Source of the DNA: Clostridiales bacterium
Lineage (GTDB): Bacteria > Bacillota > Clostridia > Peptostreptococcales > Anaerovoracaceae
Assembly (NCBI GenBank): GCA_009911365.1
Contig: QXXF01000001.1
Location: 310,001 to 374,000 of the forward strand
Reading direction: 5' to 3'
Length of the DNA: 64,000 bases
The notes below the pieces were generated by a model. It was not told the origin of the DNA and did no database searches. It worked only from the letters and a program-made list of their open reading frames with translations. Position numbers and translations under genes: made by a program. Of this stretch, positions 40,881 through 49,801 are shown one piece after another. Numbering within the stretch: the stretch's first letter is position 1; every line of letters begins with the position of its first letter.

Positions 40881-41794
40881 TCTTCGCACCATTGTCCTGT
40901 CTGATCATTTGCCCATACGACCCGGTTCCTGCCAAACCGTTTCGCATCATACAGCATGCCATCTGCGATTTTTAAGTAATCGCTATAGGTTTCCCCTCTC
41001 CGCGGAACCGTGGTGACACCGCCAACACTGATGGTGACCCATTCTGTGCCTGCTAGATTGCGAGGCACGTAGAGATTTTCTATGGACTGTCGGATCCTTT
41101 TTAAATACTCAAAAGCTTTATTGGGACTATCTCCTAAAATGAAGGCTACGAACTCCTCTCCTCCATAACGGGCCACAAAGTCCGTGGTGCGCTGTAAAAA
41201 GGATGCGATCTTCTTTGCTACAGCAGCTAGAACCTGGTCTCCGGCCGGATGTCCAAAGGTATCGTTATATGATTTGAAATGGTCGATATCAAACATACAA
41301 ATAGAAAATGGAATCTGCAGGCGGACGGCTTCTTGCCATTTTACCACGCTTAATTCATCATGTCGCCGCCTGTTGGCAATGCCTGTCAGTTGGTCAGTCA
41401 TGGATTGGTCTTCAACTTGCTTGCGGTAACGGTAAAGCTTGATATGCGTATTGACTCTCGCCTTTACGATCAGTGGGTGAAAAGGCTTTGTAATATAATC
41501 AACCGCACCTAACGTCAACCCTCTTTGTTCATGTTCTATGTCTGAAAGACTTGTGATCAGAATCACCGGAATGCTCCTGGTGATGATCTCCTCCTGTAAT
41601 TTTTTCAGCAGAGTGAATCCGTCCATATCCGGCATGACCACATCCAGCAGAATCAAGGAATAATCCTTAGAGCTTGCGTAGTGAAGCCCCTCTTTTGCCG
41701 TTTGTGCAATGGTAATGTCGTAATCATCTTCTAAAATAAGCTTTAATTTGGTAGCCTGTACAAGACTATCATCAACGATCAATATCTTTTCCAT
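40877..41794 (-). CDS. Response regulator with GGDEF (diguanylate cyclase) domain
   Basis: 305 residues from ATG 41794 (GAGGAG upstream). REC domain (1-120): ILIVDDS, phospho-acceptor Asp in LILLDVVMPDMDG, Lys in ITKPF. GGDEF domain (about 145-300): 'LTGIANRRRHDE', 'FDIDHFKSYNDTFGHPAGD' and an active RYGGEEF. An inhibitory I-site RTTD lies five residues before GGEEF, so product feedback is expected. It makes c-di-GMP on phosphorylation. No partner kinase is adjacent. It is coupled to ppaC by ATGA. Confidence 0.93.
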   Translation of the reverse strand: MEKILIVDDSLVQATKLKLILEDDYDITIAQTAKEGLHYASSKDYSLILLDVVMPDMDGFTLLKKLQEEIITRSIPVILITSLSDIEHEQRGLTLGAVDYITKPFHPLIVKARVNTHIKLYRYRKQVEDQSMTDQLTGIANRRRHDELSVVKWQEAVRLQIPFSICMFDIDHFKSYNDTFGHPAGDQVLAAVAKKIASFLQRTTDFVARYGGEEFVAFILGDSPNKAFEYLKRIRQSIENLYVPRNLAGTEWVTISVGGVTTVPRRGETYSDYLKIADGMLYDAKRFGRNRVVWANDQTGQWCEE

Positions 41795-42035
41795 ATCCGC
41801 ACTCCTCGTTTTATTTGATTGATCTGTAAGTAAATAATATTGAATTTGTCCTAGAACTCTTTTATCCATATTTCGCTAATCCATACAACAAGAGTATACA
41901 TGAGAAGCTATCATTTTGCAACCATTCTGACATTTTAGACCAGAGCAATCGCAGCTAAAAATATTTTTACGGACATGAACCTGAAATCCCAGCTGCCTAG
42001 AACGCATGGAGACATGTTCCTGGCCCAAATACAAA
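41795..42035. other. Intergenic region upstream of the GGDEF gene
   Basis: This gap (with the terminator at 42030-42068) separates the FMN-binding lipoprotein gene from the GGDEF operon. It must hold the GGDEF operon promoter, but no clear -35/-10 pair or riboswitch was recognised. Confidence 0.3.
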
Positions 42036-42068
42036 AGAGCAAGCGCTCTAACAGTGCGCGCTTGCTCT
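42030..42068 (-). terminator. Terminator of the chemoreceptor/FMN-lipoprotein operon
   Basis: AGAGCAAGCG / CGCTTGCTCT (42059-42068 with 42036-42045), then TTTTG on the minus strand, 50 bp after the lipoprotein stop. Confidence 0.8.
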
Positions 42069-42117
42069 AATTTCTGGCCTGCGGACCAGTTTCTCCTTTT
42101 TTCTAGTTCAATGGCTT

Positions 42118-42573
42118 TTACTCAGATGCTCCTGTATCAACCAGCTTTGTGCTAGAATCCCCTTTCTTGGCCTGATCCAGCACTGCTGCGGCCAATTTCT
42201 GAAACGAGTCATAAGAAGAACTGGCTCCTGTCAACGCATCTATGCCATCCGCTTTCTGATTTTCCAGAAGCTGTCCGGCATAATAGCGCGTATATTCGTT
42301 TGGATATGTGCCGTTCGTATGGAGCATGGTTTGCATATAGGCATTATCCCAACTTTTGATAAAGCCGCTAGGATTCTCAGCATTGTACTCCACGGAGACG
42401 ATACTGCCGTCCTTGACCATGATTGTGATATATTCCTTCCAACCAAAATGAAATTCAGAGGCCTCGGCCGTGTAGTAGCCATCCTGGAGTTCTCCTTCGT
42501 CACCGCATGCCGTCAATGTCAACGGCATCATCAGCAGCAAGAGTATCAAAGCCACGCTCAATATCCGTTTCAT
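42118..42573 (-). CDS. FMN-binding-domain lipoprotein
   Basis: 151 residues from ATG 42573; GGAGG lies nine bases upstream inside the end of the chemoreceptor gene. The signal peptide ends in a lipobox (LTLTACGDEG). The mature part has 'LQDGYYTAEAS', 'EYITIMVKDGSIVSVEYNAENPSG' and DALTGASSSYDSFQKL, the FMN_bind pattern in which the SGA(T/S)-like Thr/Ser carries covalent FMN in RnfG/NqrC relatives. It is probably an extracytoplasmic flavin carrier or substrate of ApbE. Its coupling to a chemoreceptor gene is unusual. Confidence 0.82.
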   Translation of the reverse strand: MKRILSVALILLLLMMPLTLTACGDEGELQDGYYTAEASEFHFGWKEYITIMVKDGSIVSVEYNAENPSGFIKSWDNAYMQTMLHTNGTYPNEYTRYYAGQLLENQKADGIDALTGASSSYDSFQKLAAAVLDQAKKGDSSTKLVDTGASE

Positions 42574-42578
42574 TCGTC

Positions 42579-44579
42579 TCATTCCTCCTTCAAAACAAAC
42601 TTCTCCACCTGAGACCGAAGATCTTCCGCTTCTTTTGCCAGCAGCCCACTAGCCTGCTGTGTTCCGCCAGCGCTTTGCAGATTTCGGTCAGCGATATCAG
42701 AAATGGTCCCGATCCGCTCTTCCATAGTGATCAGGGCACGCTCCTGGCTTTGCACCGCTTCTACCAATTGATCCGAAATCTCGCCAATTTGACGAGAGAC
42801 AGTGGAAATCGCCTGGAGCGAATCAGCGGTATCAGCAGTCAATTCTACTCCATTTTGGATAATATCTCTAGTGCCGCTTACCATCACGGTAGCGCTTTTT
42901 GCGGCTTCAGCGCTTCTGGAAGCCAGCTGTTTGACTTCTTCAGCCACTACGGCAAATCCTTTTCCAGCGCTTCCTGCTCGGGCCGCCTCCACAGAAGCAT
43001 TGATCGCCAAAATATTGGTCTGGAACGCAATATCCTCGATAGCTTTGGCAATTTTCGTGATTTCCTGGGCCTTGGCACTAATATCGTCCATTGCGTTAGA
43101 GAGCGAGTTCATCCTTGTATTGGCCTCATCGATGCTTTGTGCGATCTCTTCCGTTTTGGCACGAGTCTGATCACTGCTGGCCGTGACGCTGGACAATCGT
43201 TCTTTTACATTGGATACTTCCTGAACCAACGCTTCCGCAGATTGATTTTGATCCAGCGAAGCCTGATGCAGCTGACCAGACTGCCCATTTAGCTTTTCAG
43301 ACATGCTGGCAAGTCGGGCCGCAGCGGCGCGGAAGCCAGCAATGGTCTCATTCATAGACTGGATGATCGTATACAGACTCGTTCTGATAAGAGCAAAGTC
43401 ACCTTGATAATCTACTTGTGGTTCCGTACATAAATCGCCTTCTGCGATGCGAGTCAGCACTTGTTGAATATCTGATATGTACCGATTGACGCTTTCCACT
43501 GTGGTGCCCAATGTTTGCGTCAACACCTCCAACTCATCTTTGGAGTAGATACGCGTCACTTCCGTACGCAGATCTCCATCAGACAGTGCCACCATGCGAT
43601 TTGTCACATTTTTGACTGGTAGCGAGATGGATTTTGCCAATCGCAGAACTAGTAAAATAGAAATGATCAGAACCACCAAGGTAGCAAGGAGCGCTAGCAT
43701 CATGGCTCCATTGATAAAGTGGTTATAGTCTGACTTTGGAATCTGGATCACCAGCGACCATTGAGTACCTCGGATCGGTGAGAATCCTGCCAATATATCT
43801 TCACCACTAACAGCAACTTCCGTGGCACCGGTTTCTCCGGTAGTCACGCGGCTGACTTCGTCTTGGTTGCCGCCACTGATCTGATCCAGCGTGCTTCCCT
43901 TCATAGCTAAAGTTTGATCTGGATGTCCAATGACGCTTCCCTCTCGGTTCACAATATAAGCCATCCCGTTTCTTCCCAAATTGATGTTGCTGATCACATC
44001 ATTGAGGGTATCATATTTGTAGACCCCTACCACATATAAAACGGTCTCGCCGCTGCTCTTCACTGGCATCCCCATGGTAATCCCTAGCTTGTCTTGGAAG
44101 GTCGTAGAGGGCGCAGTAGTCAGATTATCTGTCTCCTGAAGGGAATCAAAAAAGTCAGCGTCTAAGCTTTCTGGCGCGTCACCGATCCCTTGTACCAACT
44201 GTCCCTCCAAACCATATAATGCAATCGTGTAAAACTCGTAAATCTCAGCAGCTTCCGTCAAAACCGCTTTTCGGTTTTTTTGAACTGTCGTGTCATTTTC
44301 CTGCGCTTTTGTCTTGCTGCCAAGTTCTGGACTCATGCGGGGATCTCCTGCAATCGTCATCATCCGATCTGCCAGCATATGAATATTCGCTTCTACGGTT
44401 TTGGCTGACTGTCGGGCCATAGGCTGCAAGCTGTCCAGTAGGATATTCTTTGCCAACGACTGCAAAGAGAGCACCATAATCACGCAGCATACAATGACCA
44501 CCACCAGGATATTGAGCGTTGTGCTTTTCAATATCCTCCCATTGAGGCTCCGCCTAGTCTCTCGATCACGGAAGCCCAT
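42579..44579 (-). CDS. Methyl-accepting chemotaxis protein (dCache-HAMP-MCP)
   Basis: About 666 residues. TM1 near 20-42, a dCache ligand-binding domain (about 45-300; '[15 protein letters not shown]'), TM2 ([21 protein letters not shown]), HAMP (about 325-380), and the coiled-coil signalling domain. The hairpin tip is canonical: [20 protein letters not shown], followed by [16 protein letters not shown]. It signals to CheA/CheW, which are not in this window. ATG 44579 follows AGGA; GTG 44594 behind AAAGGAG is an alternative. A structured leader precedes it. It overlaps the FMN lipoprotein's ribosome site. Confidence 0.93.
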   Translation of the reverse strand: MGFRDRETRRSLNGRILKSTTLNILVVVIVCCVIMVLSLQSLAKNILLDSLQPMARQSAKTVEANIHMLADRMMTIAGDPRMSPELGSKTKAQENDTTVQKNRKAVLTEAAEIYEFYTIALYGLEGQLVQGIGDAPESLDADFFDSLQETDNLTTAPSTTFQDKLGITMGMPVKSSGETVLYVVGVYKYDTLNDVISNINLGRNGMAYIVNREGSVIGHPDQTLAMKGSTLDQISGGNQDEVSRVTTGETGATEVAVSGEDILAGFSPIRGTQWSLVIQIPKSDYNHFINGAMMLALLATLVVLIISILLVLRLAKSISLPVKNVTNRMVALSDGDLRTEVTRIYSKDELEVLTQTLGTTVESVNRYISDIQQVLTRIAEGDLCTEPQVDYQGDFALIRTSLYTIIQSMNETIAGFRAAAARLASMSEKLNGQSGQLHQASLDQNQSAEALVQEVSNVKERLSSVTASSDQTRAKTEEIAQSIDEANTRMNSLSNAMDDISAKAQEITKIAKAIEDIAFQTNILAINASVEAARAGSAGKGFAVVAEEVKQLASRSAEAAKSATVMVSGTRDIIQNGVELTADTADSLQAISTVSRQIGEISDQLVEAVQSQERALITMEERIGTISDIADRNLQSAGGTQQASGLLAKEAEDLRSQVEKFVLKEE

Positions 44580-44640
44580 TTTTTTCCTGCTCACGTTCTT
44601 ATTTCTCCTTTTTCTGAATTCTTTTTTAGCAACATAATAA

Positions 44641-44714
44641 AAGTCGTTCGTACTGCTGACAAGATTCAGCAATTACTGATCCCACCAACGAACGAGAGAC
44701 TTTTCCATAGTATA
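44641..44714 (-). promoter_or_regulatory. Promoter and structured leader of the chemoreceptor gene
   Basis: Minus-strand TATACT (44709-44714) is the probable -10; the -35 is weak. From the first nucleotides of the RNA a long nested hairpin can form: AAGTC..CGTTCG with CGAACGACTT (about 44692-44703 with 44641-44651) around an inner TGCTGA/TCAGCA stem. A short T-rich run follows. It resembles an attenuator; no known riboswitch class was recognised. Confidence 0.5.
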
Positions 44715-44814
44715 CCATAGGCCACTTGAAAAGAAAACAACTTTATAAAAGAAACATATCGCCTATTGCTGATTGCTTTTCTAGTTTAAAAACCTATCGA
44801 GTTCATACGTGAAT

Positions 44815-44945
44815 CCTGCGTGATTCATTCTTTGATCCGTACTAACCTGGACCCCTTCTGCCAACCAATAAATATGCTGACCGCTTCGGTTTTACGAAAG
44901 CAGAGGTTTTCACCGCCCTGGACAATCAGGAAAAACCCGACCAAA
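44815..44945. pseudogene. Two gene scraps: CopG-like 3' end and AAA-ATPase fragment
   Basis: 44827-44865 (minus) matches the last ~13 codons of the CopG-like gene at 49090-49275, with a frameshift. 44886-44945 (plus) translates to RFGFTKAEVFTALDNQEKPD, clearly related to the CFGFTEEEVFAALDEQ segment of the protein at 26436-28124. Neither fragment has a start. They indicate past insertion and deletion in this 290-bp gap. Confidence 0.6.
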
Positions 44946-44965
44946 CAGGCATCTGACATCTGTTC

Positions 44966-46522
44966 TTAGCGCATGATTTTTATCAGCTCAATCCCTTCCT
45001 TTTTTCCCAGGTTTCGGCTGTATTTTCTATTCACCGGATCGGTCCAATGTTCATGGGTGCCTAAATTTTTGACGGTTTTCCCATTGCCGTTCTTATATAT
45101 GTTCCCGGACGGCGCATTTTTCACTAGGCTGGCCTCGTGAAGATAATTTTCCACAGTGGCGTTGTTCTTCAGACTATCATTATGGTTGATCACTACTGGC
45201 TCGTTCATGAGAAAATCCGCACCCACGGAGTCGATAGCCACCGGGTCCTGAGATACGAAGACGCTGGAGGCGTAATGCTCGTTGAAGGGATACTGCTTCC
45301 ATTTTGAGTTGCTTCCTGTGATCTCATCGCCTTCTGTTGGCGCGCAAATGAAAGCATCCAGCATGTACAGCACAGTTTTTTCTCCCAGCTGGTGATTTGC
45401 CATCAGATCTACTATCGGGCTGTAGATTCCCATTTCATCCATGGTCAGGAATTGATGAAGGTTCGCGCCTTCTGGCGGACGCATTTCATTGCCATTGATA
45501 AAAGAGCCAAAATGGTTTTTCCCGCAGAGGGTGATCCCGTAGCTGTGGCCTTTCAGATTCGCCAGGTTGATGACATAATCCGCTTTTGTGACGCAGGTAG
45601 GCAGATAATTGACAGCGCCTTTGAATTTGTATGACCAGTTGATGGGCTTATCTTTGTCAGCCACCCCGTTGTTTCTGCCAACGAATTTTACGCCTTTCAG
45701 TTTCCCCTTGGAGCACAATTCGATCATATACTTTGGAAACAGCCTGGAAACATCATACACCGTAATGTCAGAAGGACTGACTCCCGCGTCTTTGATCAAT
45801 GAAGTCAAGAGACATTTCAGCAGCACGGGATTCGTATAGCTCATCTTAGTCTTACCACTGTCGTCATCGTCAAACACGCCAGAACCGTTGATGTTGGCCT
45901 TAATAGCGATCTTCTGGCCTTTCTTATATCCGATTTTTCCAGTTCCGTTTCTCTTATTTTGAGCAAGGAACAGCTTAGACCAGCCGCTCTTGGCCTGTTT
46001 CTCGCCGCCTAGCGCAGCGATGCTTTCCTGAACCATTTTGAGGATGGTTTTCTCATTAAAATGCTTTGGCTGCCACCAATACCCTTTGCCGTTCCAACTG
46101 ACGGATTTTGGATCATGGCTCCATACGACCCGTCCCGGCTTCGCACCAATGCCTTTTCCATATGCTGAATGCCTTGGATACACGGACTTGGTCTTTTTCA
46201 CTGTCACTTTCGCAGTCAGTTTCTTTGTGATTTTTTTGCCGAATTTAGAGTATTTGACTTTGCATGTGATGGTGGCCCTCCCCTGTTTGATGCCTGTAAC
46301 CGCATCGCCCTTTACGGCTGCTACTTTTTTGTTACTGCTTTTCCAGGAAACCCTCGCGCCTTTTGGCTTGTTCTTGATTTTGAGAGTTTTGGGAATTCCG
46401 GCCCGCAGAGTCATCTTCTTTGCGCTGAGAGTTATTTTATTCTCTTTGGAAACGCCGCTGGCAGGCGGGGCGCAGGAAACCATCAACACCGCCGTTAGCA
46501 ACAAGGCTATGATTTTTTTCAT
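44966..46522 (-). CDS. DUF362 lipoprotein with N-terminal Big2-like domain
   Basis: 518 residues. Signal peptide with lipobox (VLMVSCAPP). Residues ~28-110 form an Ig-like Big_2 domain (ISL-type strands: SWKSSNKKVAAVKGD, VTGIKQGRATITCKV). The remaining ~400 residues are DUF362: KIAIKANINGSG, 'DYVINLANLKGHSYGITLCGKNHFG', 'FICAPTEGDE' and 'VSQDPVAIDSVGADFL'. DUF362 proteins are often Fe-S linked and of unknown reaction. The start is one base after the aldo/keto reductase stop, with GGAGG inside that gene. It is the last gene of a flavodoxin - AKR - DUF362 operon. Confidence 0.87.
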   Translation of the reverse strand: MKKIIALLLTAVLMVSCAPPASGVSKENKITLSAKKMTLRAGIPKTLKIKNKPKGARVSWKSSNKKVAAVKGDAVTGIKQGRATITCKVKYSKFGKKITKKLTAKVTVKKTKSVYPRHSAYGKGIGAKPGRVVWSHDPKSVSWNGKGYWWQPKHFNEKTILKMVQESIAALGGEKQAKSGWSKLFLAQNKRNGTGKIGYKKGQKIAIKANINGSGVFDDDDSGKTKMSYTNPVLLKCLLTSLIKDAGVSPSDITVYDVSRLFPKYMIELCSKGKLKGVKFVGRNNGVADKDKPINWSYKFKGAVNYLPTCVTKADYVINLANLKGHSYGITLCGKNHFGSFINGNEMRPPEGANLHQFLTMDEMGIYSPIVDLMANHQLGEKTVLYMLDAFICAPTEGDEITGSNSKWKQYPFNEHYASSVFVSQDPVAIDSVGADFLMNEPVVINHNDSLKNNATVENYLHEASLVKNAPSGNIYKNGNGKTVKNLGTHEHWTDPVNRKYSRNLGKKEGIELIKIMR

Positions 46523-46523
46523 T

Positions 46524-47633
46524 TTAGACCTCCATTTCCATTGAAAAACGTTTCATTACTTGAGGGATGTCGATTTTCTGCGGGCAGCGCTTTACACAGG
46601 ATCCGCAGGAAAGGCACGTCGTAGGACTTTTGGCCTCGGACAGATTGGCGATCTTCCAGGTGGAACCGCTGATTTTCTGCTCGTTGTACCCCTTGATCAG
46701 CAGCGGGATATCCAGATCCGCCGGGCAGGCAGAGCAGCAATACCGACAGCTGGTACAAGGAACTCCCATGGTTTCCATGAAAATCGCAGCCGCTCTGCTC
46801 AGCGCCGCTCGCTCTTGATTGTTCAGCGGGTTGCAAGCATCGAAAATAGCAGCGTTTTCCATGACTTGCGAAACAGTGGACATGCCGCTCAAAACCACCT
46901 GGACTTCCGAAAGCCCCTGCAAAAACTGAAAGCCCCACGAAGATAAGGAGCGTTTTGGCGCTACGGCTTTTAAAACAGCAGCGGCCTCCTTATTAAGAGT
47001 TGACAGGCTTCCTCCCTTCATGGGCTCCATGACCCAGACTGGAATGCCATGCTCCACTAAAATCTCGTACTGCCGCCTTGCCTCCAGCATGATCCAGTCC
47101 AAATAATTCAGCTGGATCAAGGCCATGTCAAACTGATCGTGCCAATCTAGGAACCGCTTTAGAGTTTCTGGGGCGGCATGGGAGGAAAATCCAATATTAC
47201 GAATGCGCCCTTTTTCTTTCTGCCGCAGCAGATACCCCAAGTAATCGTGTTTTTTGTCCATATATGCGGTGATCGTGTTTTCATCCAGACAGTGGAGCAT
47301 GTAAAAGTCAAAGTAATCGGTTTGGCATCTTTTTAGCTGTGCCTCAAACGTGGCTTCGATGTCATCACTGTACTCCACATAGAATTTTGTGGACAAATAG
47401 TAACTATCTCTGGGATATTTGGATAGAGCTTCGCCTAAAAAGCGTTCCGAATCTTCATTCTGGTAGGAATGGGCCGTGTCAAAGCAATTGATGCCACAGG
47501 AGATGGCAGTGTCCACCACCTTTTGGCCTTCTATGCGGTCGATCGTGTTGGGGTCGCTTGGCGCTGTGGGAAAGCGGAGGCCGCCAAGGCCCAGAGTTGA
47601 AACATCATGTCCTTTAAATTGTTTATATCGCAT
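46524..47633 (-). CDS. Aldo/keto reductase with C-terminal 4Fe-4S domain (second copy)
   Basis: 369 residues. LGLGGLRFP, 'INCFDTAHSYQNEDSE' with the catalytic Asp/Tyr, Lys in LSTKFYV and His in YMLHCLDE. The C-terminus has CTSCRYCCSACPADLD and CLSCGSCVKRCPQKID. It is the same architecture as the protein at 38092-39216 but only moderately similar. AGGAGC site. It overlaps the flavodoxin gene by 11 bases. Being encoded with a flavodoxin suggests flavin- or ferredoxin-dependent reduction of an aldehyde or quinone-like substrate. Confidence 0.9.
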   Translation of the reverse strand: MRYKQFKGHDVSTLGLGGLRFPTAPSDPNTIDRIEGQKVVDTAISCGINCFDTAHSYQNEDSERFLGEALSKYPRDSYYLSTKFYVEYSDDIEATFEAQLKRCQTDYFDFYMLHCLDENTITAYMDKKHDYLGYLLRQKEKGRIRNIGFSSHAAPETLKRFLDWHDQFDMALIQLNYLDWIMLEARRQYEILVEHGIPVWVMEPMKGGSLSTLNKEAAAVLKAVAPKRSLSSWGFQFLQGLSEVQVVLSGMSTVSQVMENAAIFDACNPLNNQERAALSRAAAIFMETMGVPCTSCRYCCSACPADLDIPLLIKGYNEQKISGSTWKIANLSEAKSPTTCLSCGSCVKRCPQKIDIPQVMKRFSMEMEV

Positions 47634-48237
47634 GTGCAGATGCTCCTGTAAATGGCTGAATTCCTTCTGATTTTAACCATGTCTGAATATCTCCGGCCGA
47701 TGCTCCAGCCGTGAAGCGGATTCCAGTCTTCCATGCCGCATCGCTGCTCACTAGGCTATGCAGGCTGCTCGCACTGGTGCCAAGCCCGCTGCCGCCAGAC
47801 GTACAAAAAGGCACGATGGTTTTGCCGGAAAAATCATAGCTTTCCAAAAATGTGCTGATGATCTTCGGTGCCTGGCCATACCAAATCGGGTAACCCAGGA
47901 TAATCTTATCGTACTGACTCCAATTTGAAATTCTATCTGCCAGCTCTGGCCTTGCGTTTTCGTCTTGTTCCCGCTGCGCAGTTTCCAGCATTTCGTCATA
48001 ATCAGACGGATACGCGTTTTTCGTTTTTAGCCGCACCATGTCCGCATTGGTCAGTTTCTGAATCTTTTTTGCTATTTGCTGCGTGGTGTTCGTTCTGGAA
48101 TAGTAGACGATCAATGTCTTTTTCTTTGCTGCGGCGTTTACTTCTGTGGTAAACGCACCTGCCATGAGGATGATCAACAACAGAATGATGCCCTGTAAAA
48201 CATGGTTCGCAAATCCTCTTTTTCTTGTCTGTTCCAT
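47623..48237 (-). CDS. Exported flavodoxin-like protein
   Basis: 204 residues. An N-terminal signal or anchor (residues ~12-35, IILLLIILMAGAFTTEVNA) precedes a flavodoxin fold: TLIVYYSRTNTTQQIAKKI (FMN phosphate loop YSRTNTT), 'YDKIILGYPIWYG' and 'PFCTSGGSGLGTSASSL'. Most flavodoxins are cytoplasmic, so export is notable; this exported group is known from anaerobes. AAGGAG site. It is the first gene of the operon with the Fe-S aldo/keto reductase and DUF362 lipoprotein. Confidence 0.88.
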   Translation of the reverse strand: MEQTRKRGFANHVLQGIILLLIILMAGAFTTEVNAAAKKKTLIVYYSRTNTTQQIAKKIQKLTNADMVRLKTKNAYPSDYDEMLETAQREQDENARPELADRISNWSQYDKIILGYPIWYGQAPKIISTFLESYDFSGKTIVPFCTSGGSGLGTSASSLHSLVSSDAAWKTGIRFTAGASAGDIQTWLKSEGIQPFTGASAHAI

Positions 48238-48481
48238 GAAATTGCTCCTTCCTTAAGATGTCCAGAACGTTTCCCGCCTTATGGGGATATGGTTCTGGCC
48301 GATCAGTTGATTTGTTTCGCATTCTTAATTTGATTATAAAGGATGGGAGTCGAATAGCAAATACTTATCAGGAATGAGGTGTTATGCCTGTAGTGTATGA
48401 GTAGATGTGTAAGAAAAGCACCCGCTTAATTTGAAAGGTACATGCTGGCTGATACATTTAAAATAGCGTCCTGTTCTATAA

Positions 48482-48909
48482 CTATATATCCATTTTAAAC
48501 AGTTGATCCGCAGGCGGCTCAACCGGTTCAAATTCACATATTTTCTCAAATCCGTATTTTTCATATAAGCCCCGATGTTCACTCTTAAGATATACTGTTT
48601 TATAATGAAGTTCTTTTGCGTACTTTAGTGCGTTTTCTATTAACTGTTCAGATAGCCTTTTACCTCTATATGCCTCATCAACAAACACAAAGCTAGCTCA
48701 TAATCCTTAGGTAATCCATCTTTTTCAGAGAAAACAGAAAATCCTGCGATATGATCATGATCAATTGCGACAATCACTCTTTCCCAATCTTTAAACTCAT
48801 CTCTGCGCATACGTTGTGCCAGAAATCGTCCTGCTGTCCACGAACAATTTGACGCAAAAGTAATTGTTTTTTCCCACAAAGCATGCGCTTTCGTTTCAGC
48901 TTGGATCAC
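48482..48909 (-). pseudogene. GNAT acetyltransferase, frameshifted and 5'-truncated
   Basis: One frame gives the N-terminal part (LWEKTITFASNCSWTAGRFLA, WERVIVAIDHDHIAGFSVF). A second frame gives the acetyl-CoA-binding part (VDEAYRGKRLSEQLIENALKYA and 'LYEKYGFEKI'). A one-base deletion near 48688-48692 separates them: restoring a T in 'CTTTG' would give ELAFVFVDEAYRG. The native start is replaced by the repeat at 48885-48990. The gene is therefore dead at both levels. Confidence 0.8.
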
Positions 48910-48988
48910 TCGCTGCCGGACAGTTCACTGAACCGTCCTCCTTGACGCTCGTGCCCTTTCGGGTTTGAGTCCCTATCCATTTTTATTT
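48885..48988. repeat. ~103-bp direct repeat, copy 1
   Basis: Matches 50804-50906 in the same orientation, with long identical blocks (CACTCGCTGCCGGACAGTTC, CTTGACGCTCGTGCCCTTTC). It is followed at 48987-49008 by TTGTCAAAGGATATGGGACT, a degenerate form of the tRNA-Ser 3' end. It forms the junction with the truncated acetyltransferase. Confidence 0.85.
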
Positions 48989-49089
48989 GTCAAAGGATAT
49001 GGGACTCGCATTTGATTCAAGGCTTTTTTATTTTTTCAAATACCTTCAAATCGTTGAAATTCGTGAATTTTCTTTGGCTCCTATGCTGT

Positions 49090-49275
49090 TCATTCTTTGA
49101 TCCTCACCGACTTGACCCCTTCTGTCAATAGTATATTGATCAGTTCATTTCTAGATATATTGGCCTCTATGGCAATCTCATCTAATCTGCTTGCCAATTC
49201 TACCGGGATTCTAATTGATAGTACTTTGTGGGCATCTTCACCACGAAATTTTCTCTTTTTCACTTCGATTTCCAT
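49090..49275 (-). CDS. CopG/ribbon-helix-helix protein
   Basis: 61 residues. A basic N-terminus, then VLSIRIPVELASRLDEIAIE and ISRNELINILLTEGV, the strand-helix-helix pattern of CopG/Arc-type DNA-binding proteins, often antitoxins or plasmid-type repressors. GGAGG eight bases before the ATG. It is divergent from the hypothetical gene at 49374. A frameshifted scrap of its 3' end is found at 44827-44865. Confidence 0.75.
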   Translation of the reverse strand: MEIEVKKRKFRGEDAHKVLSIRIPVELASRLDEIAIEANISRNELINILLTEGVKSVRIKE

Positions 49276-49373
49276 ATTGGCTTACCTCCATGCCCTATTG
49301 TATTTTTAAACCCTGATTTTTTATATGTTTGTTATTATGTTATTAATATGTTATTGAAAGGAGGCATATTAAA

Positions 49374-49610
49374 ATGGATATTCATACAAAGCCAATCCTT
49401 CGTTATACAGAAACCACCGTCAAGCTTTGGCCGGATTCGATTCGTGACGCATTGGAATATTTTTTGAAAGAATTTGAGCAGCTGCCTTCCGGTCATGGGA
49501 TGAACAAGGAATTTCGCACGCCCATTGACAGTGTTTACCGAGAGGGGTATAAAGACGGCCTTGAACTGTGTCACTGGCTGGAAAATGGTGCTCCGAAATT
49601 AAACGCATAA
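49374..49610 (+). CDS. Hypothetical protein (78 aa), divergent partner of the CopG-like gene
   Basis: Not recognised. AAAGGAGG precedes the ATG at good spacing, so translation is likely. The sequence is soluble and mildly acidic, with a helical middle (WPDSIRDALEYFLKEFEQL) and 'YREGYKDGLELCHWLENG' at the C-terminus. The CopG-like gene diverges from it with ~100 AT-rich bp between, which could hold shared control. A toxin role is conceivable but unsupported. Confidence 0.5.
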   Translation: MDIHTKPILRYTETTVKLWPDSIRDALEYFLKEFEQLPSGHGMNKEFRTPIDSVYREGYKDGLELCHWLENGAPKLNA

Positions 49611-49801
49611 AGAAAGTACCCCACCCAATTGTAAACAGCACGCAACTTTTGTGAAATATCTGCCTAAAATTATTGAAATCCGCTTTGCATTTCTATACAA
49701 TAAAAGCATGCGATCGAAGTATTCTGCATGCAGAAAGTTGGCGTTTGTTTGAATAAAAGGGAACTCGCAAGAAAAGTTAAGTTAGAGATGGAGCTGTTAA
49801 A

